Source: Apoda limacodes (taxonomy: Eukaryota > Arthropoda > Insecta > Lepidoptera > Limacodidae). Taken from it: a stretch of 64,000 nt of DNA. The stretch lies in contig OX291540.1 of assembly GCA_946406115.1 (NCBI GenBank), positions 7,188,563 to 7,252,562 of the forward strand, read 5' to 3'. Shown piece by piece: positions 56,105-64,000 of the stretch (position 1 is the first letter of the stretch; every line of letters starts with the position of its first letter). The notes beneath the pieces are model-generated. The model had not been told where the DNA came from, did not search any database, and worked only from the letters and a program-made list of their open reading frames with translations. A program made the translations under genes and the position numbers.

Positions 56105-56520
56105 GTCATCATCTTCAGTCCCATGAATTTTTATCATTTTTTGAGGACCCTATTGAAGTTTGGAGAACAGCGTTATGCCAAGAAAGACTGTTAAATTAAC
56201 AAGTTCTAACTGCACAAAAATTTGGTAATGTAAATTTAACATATTTGGTTTTTTCTCAGTAAGTTACAAAGTATTAGCTTTAAACCAATTTACAATCTTA
56301 GAAATGGCATTTTTTAATTCATCATAACATGACTGTCGCCTCTTAACTTTAAAAGTAAAGAGGTGTCTTCAGCAAATAAGACAATGTCATGGTTTTTAAC
56401 ATGATATGGGAGATCATTAATGTAATGTTAATAAGGAATAGAAAAGGACCTAAAATCCCTGAGAGACTCCTAGAGTGACTGTCGATCCCGGAGATCTCGT
56501 TAGAAACAAATAGTAAAGGA
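56105..56520 (-). pseudogene. LINE reverse-transcriptase core fragment
   Basis: On the minus strand, pieces in shifting frames read GILGPFLFLIN, then NDLPYHVKNHDIVLFAEDTS then LLLKLRGD, then DELKNAISKIVNWFKANTL, then LTVFLGITLFSKLQ. This is the reverse-transcriptase palm: QGS-x-LGP-x-LF-x-x-YINDL, the catalytic FADD motif (here FAED, so the second catalytic Asp region is altered) and the LGI-x-L-x-x-x-LxW block, whose Trp is now TAG. It is a different LINE family from LINE-A as far as can be judged from non-overlapping parts. Confidence 0.75.
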
Positions 56521-56699
56521 CCAAATAACGCAATTAAATGATCAATTAATTAATTCACATCTACCTTCTTAAATATTTTTTTATTAGACATGGAATATTG
56601 TTTGAGCAAATTTAAGTATGACATTATTTCAATGTAGCAAGAAAACGAAGCATTACTTCTTGATCTATATGCAACATATGTACACATCTAAATTAAGTT

Positions 56700-57182
56700 A
56701 TCCCGGCGTATAACGCGTGTGGATTCCAACCTACTTATACATTTTGTCAAAAAAATTATCTTTGGAATGTCTCGACGCACCGATATTGTGTGTGTAAACC
56801 TACATTATTTCAATAAATCCAATCACTGCAATATCCCGACGTATACCATGTGAGGATAATCATTGCAATATCCCGATGTATAGCGTGTGTGGATAACTAA
56901 ATTTTGTCATAAAATAGATACCATGTTGGATAACTACATTATGTCATAACATAAATACCATTATTGAAATTTCCCGACGTCTATCGTGTGAGGATAATCA
57001 TTGCAATATCCCGACGTATAGCGTAGTGTGTGGATAACAAAATTTTGTCATAAAATAGATAGTATGTTGGATACCTACATTATGCCATAATATAAATACC
57101 ATTATTGAAATTTCCCGACGTTTATCGTGATGACGGTTATGATGACTCGACATTAATATCCCGACGTATGTGTGTGGTAAAA
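56700..57182. repeat. Satellite-like array with CCCGACGTA core
   Basis: The core AATATCCCGACGTATA or TTTCCCGACGTCTATC followed by CGTGTGTGGATAA recurs about eight times. Two higher-order units of 138 bp start at 56861 and 56999 (CATTGCAATATCCCGA). Each holds both core versions plus ATTTTGTCATAAAATAGATA and ACATAAATACCATTATTGAA. Edges are more diverged. Confidence 0.85.
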
Positions 57183-57652
57183 TATTAATGTACGACTACC
57201 CACTTACATAAAAATTAGTGCCGTTATATATTACAAATGAAATCCCATGCTGAGTTACCATTATAACTCATGGAAACATCTACTAAAAACCTGCACACTA
57301 TATGTTGCAGCTATATCGGGGTACGACCCACCGCAAAATAAAAGGTTTTCAGACAATTTACACACCATGATATAGCAACACGATTTTTTCGATGTTATTT
57401 GATTAACGGCTTAAGGTGATAGATAAATTTTATCTAAAACAGGACTTACTAACAAAAACTGAGTATTGTACGTTTGTACTCCAGCGCTTTTATTTAAAAT
57501 CTTGTGATTAAATTAGCACTCGCTAAATAAAATGTTACAAAACATTAGTCAGCAGTAACACATTTAAGTGTTTGAAAGTTTATATGCAATTGGTAAATTA
57601 CCTAATTAGCCATTTATAGCCGAAAACAATTTTCAGTTATAAGCAAACAAAA
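57183..57652. other. No feature recognised
   Basis: AT-rich DNA between the satellite and a GC-rich island. Confidence 0.45.
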
Positions 57653-57997
57653 GTGAGAAATACTAAAATAGATAACAAGATCAAATATTTAGTTCCAACA
57701 TTTCCGTCTTCCTGTGGTGAACCCAGTCAACCACAGCGCATCCAGCTGATTGATCACGACCGATGTCTTCAATTCCATTGGACTTTAAACAATGGGAAAC
57801 CTGTGGGAAAACAGCAGCCGAACCGCGAGCGTAACCCAGTTCGAGCCTGCCGCTTCCGCGCCGCCGCCACTGCCTGCACACCACGCTGGCGATGGTGCCG
57901 CAAACATCAAAGTTCCCACAACATACAAGTAAAACAACCCGAAGATAAGTATTACTTCAAAGAATGGCTTTATATATCAAATACCATTTTACTGTGA
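57653..57997. other. GC-rich island with open frames on both strands
   Basis: 57690-57910 is much more GC-rich than the flanks and CpG-containing (CGCGAGCGTAACC, CCGCTTCCGCGCCGCCGCCA). A plus frame of 114 codons starts at GTG. On the minus strand, an ATG at about 57907 gives MFAAPSPAWCAGSGGGAEAA then GSNWVTLAVRLLF, 39 residues or so. Neither matches a known protein. The island could be a first exon with promoter or an inserted element. Confidence 0.3.
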
Positions 57998-60086
57998 ATC
58001 ATGATAGATAGTAACAGCTTAAAATAGGTGGAAAGGATACTAAATTATTAGAATCAGGTTTTAAGTCTCCTTAAATTCCGTGCTCATAACAATCTGCTTC
58101 ACACTACCTAAGCCTAATAGATAGTGTTGATTTATCATTAGGTAAAAAACAGCAATAGTATTTTTTTTTAGTACTAATTTGTAGTGTGCTGACGTCAGTG
58201 TGTCCCGCTGTTAAATACAGCCATGATGGTTGAACACTTACTTTTTGGCATTTAAGTAATCTGATAATTTATTTAAATGATATATGTGACTTTACTACAT
58301 CATATTTTATAAAGATTACCTCAGTGACTTCTCGGTTATGGGTTGGGGCTTAGTTTGATATATAAATAACAAAGCTTTACTACTTTTCATTACATTTGCT
58401 GTGCAATATTATATACGTATAGACTGTGGAAATTGTTTCGAATTGTATTAATTTTTTTACTAAAAAAAGACCACATACACACAAAATAACAGACATCGCC
58501 TATATTAATCAAATGAGCGACATACAATTTACACATTAGAAACATAGAGTTAACATCCACGTTTGTACATCTTATATCCAATTCTAAAATTTAGTAGTTT
58601 ACTTGGAATCAAGTCAAACATGTAATATAGACATTAAATGAAAAATTCCAGATTACGCTTTTTACACAGATAATTATAATAATAATTAATTTATTTTCTA
58701 AGACTATTTATATATGGATACACAAGAAAATGTATTGATACTAATATTATAAACAGGTGAAAGTTCAAAAAGTATTCACCGTACAATCTTATTGCATAAT
58801 AATTTGAACAGCCAGTGCTTAATATAGGAATAATAGTCATTTAGTAAAAAAGATATTGATTTACTTGCAAGTGTTCAAATTTAGATACGCTTCAAGTTAG
58901 ACCTAGATGCTTAACACATAGATGCATTAAAATATCGAATTTGTATCGGTCCTTAGCTTTAATACTATTTGCAATTAATTTTGTTTGTGACAAAGCAATC
59001 TAAGTGTTATTATATCGGTCCACACAACTTCTTTTAAAAGCTTTAAGCATCCTCTGTCGACTGTACATTGACGCCAAGGAATTTATCAAGCCTGGACATA
59101 TAATAGCTTAGATTTTACCAAAAACGCAAAATAAATGTAACGTTATAACGCTATCGCCATATACCTACAATTTAAATCATGGTGGCTATATTGTAACAAG
59201 AATAGCGTTATACTAATAATAGAATACTTGACAGATTAATTTAACACTGACACTAGTTACAGTACACTTAACAGCTGTCAACTAGCTTTATCCCTCTTGA
59301 AAATATGATTTAAGATATCTGTATTTTCAGTATAAAAAGGTTGCTTAAATGTAAAATACATGTTTTTTAATATTTACCTTTAAAAAACTATAACTATTAA
59401 AGTTGATAGGACACATTCAAAAAAGTAAATATGAACTTTGATTTAGAAGAGCCAAAGCTGAGACACACATTATAATGTGGCAGTGTATAAAAAAACACTC
59501 CGTGTGGCCGCTGATTACTTCATTTAAAAGATTAAAATCTTTATTTTATACATACAAATTCAATGACTTAATTAAAACTTCAAACACAGGCACATGTATA
59601 TGTATCATTAGGTACCAAACATTTGTTCAACACCTTAAGCTTTTACTCTCAAATCCTAACAAGATAGAACTAGTAAGGTACGGCTCAAATGAGAATCTCT
59701 TTTTATAAGTTATCAATAACTATAGAATTAAAGAATAAAAGCGAGCTCTTAAACTTTATCTTAAGTAGCTATATTAATTTTAGAACAAAGTGGTTCTGAT
59801 ATTTAAAAGTTGTATGGAAGCTCTCAGCACACGACACCCATTTAAGTCTATAACCAATCTATGACTCATATAAGTGTCGTTTCGATTACATAATTAAATC
59901 ACTGTAATGAAAGATAATATGACCTCCACCTCTTTTAAAAGAAAGTTAATTTGTTAGTGCGTTGTTGAGTCTAAAAAGTAATTATCTATATATAAGGATT
60001 ATTATATACATATAGACAAGGTCAAATAAAATACTTAGATTTTGATCGATTTCATGTTAAATATTTTTTGACTTTCTAAACATCTA
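57998..60086. other. No gene recognised
   Basis: About 2 kb of AT-rich DNA. No repeat is assigned and no frame is convincing. Confidence 0.5.
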
Positions 60087-60468
60087 CATGTAAACTGTAA
60101 TCGTCTTCGGGAGAGATACGAAGTATAATTAAGAATCAAACGAACTTACCTTGTGAAGTTCGATATCTAATTATACGAGTGTCTTGACCGAAGACGATTA
60201 CGTTCCCGTCCTCCCTTGAAGTTCCCAAGGTCTGTCAAAAAAATTGGCTCTAAATAATGGCAGTCAGAAGTGGGCAATATGGAGGGGTGCGGAAACTACC
60301 TACTATGTAAATTTTAATTTTAATAATCATTTTTATAGCTTTAAAGGTGTGATTTGGACAGCATAATCTTGCGTACTGCTGCATGTAAACTGTAATCGTC
60401 TTCGGTCAAGACACTCGTATAATTAGATTTCAAACTTAACAAGGTAAGTTCGTTTGATTCTTAATTAT
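60087..60468. repeat. Inverted pair of a 69-bp element with shared 24-bp lead
   Basis: 60125-60193 is nearly identical to the reverse complement of 60400-60468 (ATAATTAAGAATCAAACGAA, CTTACCTTGT, CTAATTATACGAGTGTCTTG). Both segments are also preceded by the same direct lead CATGTAAACTGTAATCGTCT then TCGG (60087 and 60382). The first segment is itself bounded by GTAATCGTCTTCGG and its complement CCGAAGACGATTAC. Within the 3' segment, AACAAGGTAAGTTCG is a strong splice-donor match. The right edge abuts LINE coding sequence. Confidence 0.85.
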
Positions 60469-60469
60469 G

Positions 60470-61445
60470 GCTAAGGGTTGTGCTATAACATGAATTATTG
60501 ATTTTATAGTTTTTACAGAAAGTTCTGAAAGGTCTGTGGTGTTGTTTATTTCTAATGTTTTAAATTTATTTATGATATCCGTAGGACAAATGTTTTTGAA
60601 TACAAAGTCAACTGTACATTCAGAAACATTTGTATTTATTAATTTTTCTGCTAAAATTGGACTTGAGTTAAGATGTTTAGTTGTTTTGAATGAAATATTG
60701 CTAAATTGAAATAAAAAAATTCAATGGCATCTGCTACCTCAGAATTTGTTTGAATACTAGTATCATCTACAATCAACTGTAGTCCTGTAAAGAATTCCTA
60801 GCTTTTTAAGTTTCCTTATTTATTATGTTCCATGTAGTTTTTATTTTATTTGTTGAACATTTTACTTTATTTTTGAGGTGACTTGATTTTGCAACAAGAC
60901 AGGCTATTTTAAAGGTTTTTGAGATTTTTTTTACATTTTCCCTAAATATTTGGCTATCATTATATGTTCTTTCTTTATATAATTCATACAGTATACGCCT
61001 ATTTTTATAAATACCTGGGGTAGCCCATTACCTAAAACTAAAGAGACTGGAAATAAGTTTCTCTTTTGCAGTAAATATATCATTATAATCTGTGATAAAA
61101 GTTTCAAGAACAGTATTGTACTTGTCATTTGGATTGTCATTATGAAATAAATCTGGAATTTTATTCAATAAGTTAGATTTAAATAAATTAATCCATTTTG
61201 TTGTATTTGGTATGAATTTAATTTATTTTTTAGTAATACTATTCTTTCTTTCTAAACCCACTAACTGTCTATAATGATCTGGCTCTTGATTGCTCATAAA
61301 TGACTTGTGAATTGGTTTTATGTCAGTAAATATAATTTTGATGCAATTGGCACTAGATACATTAATTCTAGTTGGTTCACAAAACAAAATATTTAAATTA
61401 AAAGACCGAAATAAGTCAAGCAATCTGGTGCTTAATGACCTATTT
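60470..61445 (-). pseudogene. LINE ORF2 fragment: endonuclease to reverse-transcriptase start
   Basis: Minus strand, from 61445 down: LLDLFRSFNLNILFCEPTRI then IFTDIKP and NQEPDHYRQLV (end of the AP-endonuclease domain, normally DN-x-x-TN and SDH). Then WATPGIYKNRRILYELYKER, KNKVKCSTNKIKTTWNIINK (the linker W-x-T-x-GI ... SSNK-x-K-x-TW-x-II-x-x-E), then VDDTSIQTNSEVADAIEFFY, and KTLEINNTTDLSELSVKTIK ending HVIAQPLAII. At that point the inverted pair at 60468 takes over, and the reverse-transcriptase palm is missing. Stops such as the TAA before WATPG show decay. It may be the same family as the palm fragment at 56105-56520, but they do not overlap. Confidence 0.8.
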
Positions 61446-61459
61446 TCTAAAGTGTTTAT

Positions 61460-61550
61460 ATATATCTAATTTCTTTTTTGAAGAACCCCATTCTGTGTCC
61501 TTGGAGAAAACCTTGCCTCCTCGGGCTCTGATTACAGCTTCGAGCCAGTT
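61460..61550 (-). mobile_element. LINE-A 3' trace
   Basis: TATCTAATTTCTTTTTTGAA, GAACCCCATTCTGTGTCCTT and GGAGAAAACCTTGCC are the plus-strand image of the LINE-A tail around MGFFKK. This short trace lies next to the unrelated LINE ORF2 fragment. Confidence 0.65.
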
Positions 61551-62324
61551 TTTTTAGGGCCATAAGGGTAATAGTTAGTCCGTAAGTAGTTAAAAGTGGT
61601 TAATTGGTCTGTTTTAGGAGGAACAAGACTGGATAAAAAAAGTTGAGGAATAAGTGTAGTTGCCCGCATTAAAACAACTACTTTTAAGGATGTTTGGATT
61701 TATGTCTCTTAATTGTAAACTAAATTTCAGTTCAGTATATTTCTGTAGACTGTCAATTTAGCTTAATTTGGCGATACTTAGTTTAAAACCTAATTCGACA
61801 AACTTAATTTTGTTCTTTAGCTCGCTCTACCAGGCTCTACTAAATAGGAAACTGTTTTTCCGAGTTCATTCGCTTTTAGTGATTGTCCTATGTAATAAGC
61901 TGAAGCGGTACAAAAGCGTTTATTAAACTATCAACTTAACATTAAGTTGTTAAGTTTTGTTTATTTTGCCTTTTATTATTTTTATGACAAGCAATTTAAA
62001 ATTTTCGAAAACTATATTGAGTGATGGCCTGCTCAGTCCTCACTTACTGCGTATAGTTTGTCAGGAACTGGCAATAGGGTTACCTTATCTAGTTCTTTTC
62101 TTTTACCACTTGCTACTTTCAAATTAGTATGAGTGACGAATGGGCATATTATTTAACCTAGATATACTACATCCCCCAGTGCATGTGTGGTCAGCCACTG
62201 CACTGGTTATCCCTTTCTAGGGATAAAAACGATGAAGTCCAGTCCATAATACCAATCCAGTAATGGCCTTACGGAGGAGACTTTTGCAAACCAAAAAACA
62301 GAAATATTAATCACAAAATAAAAT
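61551..62324. other. No gene; small hairpin
   Basis: AT-rich DNA. CCAGTGCATGTGTGGTCAGC then CACTGCACTGG at 62177-62206 forms a short stem. No repeat family is assigned. Confidence 0.4.
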
Positions 62325-62549
62325 TTAAAATATAATGTTAAAAAACGTGACATCCCGTCTATATTTTTTTTTTAATTCCAGCGCAGTGGCGGCAGTGGCA
62401 GCGCGGTCAGTTCGAAAATTTAAAAACACTAAAATTGAGAATGATTTTTTATTGCATTCTGCGTGTTTGTCTTGATAACAGGCCATGTACAGTGCAACAA
62501 ACTTTTCTGGCCCAATGTCTGTCCCTAGTGTCGCGCAAGTTCGCAACAT
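62325..62549 (-). CDS. Short ATG frame, unrecognised
   Basis: The ATG at 62549 opens 74 residues starting MLRTCATLGTDIGPEKFVAL then YMACYQDKHAECNKK. The first 35 residues have balanced codons. After that come an Ala-rich stretch (RAATAATALE) and AT-rich noise. No domain is recognised. A real short gene, a first exon or a chance frame are all possible. Confidence 0.2.
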   Translation of the reverse strand: MLRTCATLGTDIGPEKFVALYMACYQDKHAECNKKSFSILVFLNFRTDRAATAATALELKKKYRRDVTFFNIIF

Positions 62550-62837
62550 TTTAATCTAGCGACTGTAGCTTTGATGTTTGACCACCGGTTGTAGGGATTT
62601 ATTGTCACCTTATCTGTTCAGTGTTATATATAAGCAGTTTAGGTTGTTGAGTGAAACACGTTCGATTCAAGACTGGATATACATACTTATATTTAATATA
62701 GAAAGCGACAAGTAGGTCGTTGCACTATTACAAATTAATATCTACTCTCAGATGGTAGATAGCCGCGCACCGGCCTGCGATCACTAAGTGCGCAGATATA
62801 TATATACCTAATATTATAAATAGATTTCTTACGGGTT

Positions 62838-63150
62838 TTTATTTAGGGTTCCGTACCTGAAAGGTAATTATTAGGAACCCTTTTACTAAGGCTTTGCTGT
62901 CCGTCCGTCCGTCCGTCCGTCTGTCCGTCTGTCACCAGGCTGTATCTCATAACCCGTTACAGTCAGACAGTTGAAATTTTCACAGAAATTGTATTTCTGT
63001 TGCCGCTTTAACAACAAATACAAAAAACAGAAAAAAGTAAATATTTAAGGGGGCTCCCATACAACATACGTGATTTTTGCCTGTTTTTGTAGATAATGGT
63101 ACGGAACCCTTCGTGCGCGAGTCCGACTCGCACTTGGCCGATTTTTTTTA
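62838..63150 (+). repeat. Repeat C, fullest copy
   Basis: It reads TTTAGGGTTCCGTACCTGAA, TTGCTGTCCGTCCGTCCGTC, CTGTATCTCATAACCCGTTA, AGTTGAAATTTTCACAGAAA, GCCGCTTTAACAACAAATAC, GGGGGCTCCCATACAACATA, GGTACGGAACCCTTCGTGCG and ends GAGTCCGACTCGCACTTGGC then CGATTTTT. It is one of the commonest interspersed repeats I know from Lepidoptera. It is non-coding. Confidence 0.85.
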
Positions 63151-63329
63151 ATTTATAATTGGCAATCCGAAATCGATTTCTTTCCGGTGTCCTTTTTTCA
63201 AATTTACTTTGATCTTTTATTGCATTAAACTTTTTCCTTTTCGATTTTCTTAAGAAAAATTGTTATCATTTTCCTGGAGACTTAAAAAGAATATAACGAA
63301 TATATGTTTTATGTGCCATAATTTTATTG

Positions 63330-63490
63330 TCATCGTTGTCGTCATCTCAGTCGGAAGACGTCCACTGTTGGTCGTAAGCCTGCCCCAAATGTCGCCACAA
63401 CACGCCCGATAATATGTATGAGCCGGTTGATGCTGGGAGGCTATTTCACGCGGCATCTCCCAATCGGCGTTTGCCACTCGACAACCTGAT
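63330..63490 (+). repeat. Dispersed repeat with AGTCGGAAGACGTCCACTG
   Basis: CTCAGTCGGAAGACGTCCAC, TGGTCGTAAGCCTGCCCCAA and ATGTCGCCACAACACG follow the order of a repeat widespread in moths and butterflies. The minus-strand frame across it has no coding meaning. Confidence 0.65.
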
Positions 63491-63599
63491 GGTTATAATT
63501 AGTATGATAATGATAATGATATTGCACAAAATATTTTTGTATTCAAAGAGCGTTACCTTGCTAAACAGCGCCGCCAAATAATATTTTTAATTTCTTTAT

Positions 63600-63880
63600 A
63601 CAAAGCTAATTCTAAAAATGTGCTTCTACAGAAATATATAACTGGTTCTTAGCACAAAGTTTTTTCATAGTTTCTAAGATGAATCGCCGAGTATATAGTA
63701 GATATAGCGTATCGCTAAAAAGAGTCACTTTAAGCAGATTTATCCTAGAAACTATTATATACAAAAATAAAATTTCTTATTGGAGCCTAAATATAGCATG
63801 CCAAATTTTAAGTTTCCAGTGGTTTGATCTGTGTGTTGATATGTCATTGAATCAGTCAGTCAGTTTCTTCTTTTATTTAT
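63600..63880 (-). repeat. Dispersed repeat of the 32940/35181 type, minus strand
   Basis: The plus strand shows GCCTAAATATAGCATGCCAA, ATTTTAAGTTTCCAGTGGTT, TGATCTGTGTGTTGATATGT and CATTGAATCAGTCAGTCAGT. This is the reverse of ACTGACTGATTCAATGACAT ... CGCACAG. It is the last identifiable item in the window. Confidence 0.6.
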
Positions 63881-64000
63881 AAAGATTTAGTTGGTATCGT
63901 TTCAGTTTTAATAAGATATCTTCTATTATTTTAAACAATAGTGCCTTTACTGAATTAGATATATAGCAAATAACTTAGAAATCATTTTCGTGTGCTGAAT

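Noticed and set aside
56700..57182. CRISPR-like array
   Set aside because: The repeats are diverged, the spacing is irregular, no cas genes are present and the context is an insect genome.
58188..58200. TGACGTCA site as a CRE promoter element
   Set aside because: A single 8-bp match with no adjacent gene or transcription start cannot be supported.
62620..62640. TATATATAAG as a TATA box for a plus-strand gene
   Set aside because: AT-rich DNA yields many such matches and no plus-strand gene follows.

Overview
The window is AT-rich eukaryotic DNA that reads as an intergenic or intronic stretch of a lepidopteran (moth or butterfly) genome. Three things support this. First, the sequence contains dispersed families that I associate with Lepidoptera: a tRNA-derived SINE with canonical A and B boxes, the repeat ending in GTGCGAGTCCGACTCGCAC, and the repeat carrying a GTCGGAAGACGTCCACTG motif. 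Second, the 3' ends of one LINE family recur at least eight times. Third, no long open frame, operon structure or bacterial signal is present. These associations come from memory of lepidopteran sequence; no database was searched.

I find no intact host gene. The clearest host-derived sequence is a broken copy of an insect sarcoplasmic calcium-binding protein (EF-hand family) at 14509-15072 on the minus strand, with one frameshift and one in-frame TGA. Several short exon-like open frames (1490-1790, 14163-14318, 25382-25531, 39797-40039, 21739-22122 and others) look coding by eye, but I cannot name their families.

Layout. 1-8 kb: two LINE-A fragments, an unrecognised coding-like block, a SINE, a MITE-like repeat and a third LINE-A end. 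7.4-8.0 and 13.2-13.5 kb: two copies of a GC-rich LINE 3' end (LINE-B), each with an inverted repeat at its 5' edge. 8.7-16 kb: dispersed repeats and the EF-hand pseudogene. 17-23.4 kb: an unusually long LINE-A fragment, a GC-rich 37-bp tandem repeat, a 5S-rRNA-like repeat head, a 104-bp duplication, another LINE-A fragment and a TA-flanked element. 25-36 kb: a LINE ORF1 remnant, a LINE-A end, an internally deleted Penelope-like element, a long field of diverged repeats and a second SINE. 38-44 kb: a 5S-like element, exon-like frames, short tandem duplications and a degenerate tRNA-Lys-like sequence. 45.67-47.35 kb: a complete but internally deleted pogo-type DNA transposon with 26-bp terminal inverted repeats and a TA target duplication. 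48-64 kb: a tetranucleotide array, a minisatellite, a LINE reverse-transcriptase fragment, a satellite-like block, a 69-bp inverted pair abutting a LINE ORF2 fragment, and common repeats.

Nothing here amounts to a multi-gene system. The most unusual structures are the fold-backs at both LINE-B copies, the 5S-like repeat heads, the paired inverted element near 60.1-60.5 kb, and the pogo derivative that kept its PHD-like tail but lost its catalytic core. Boundaries of old repeats are estimates to within tens of bases.
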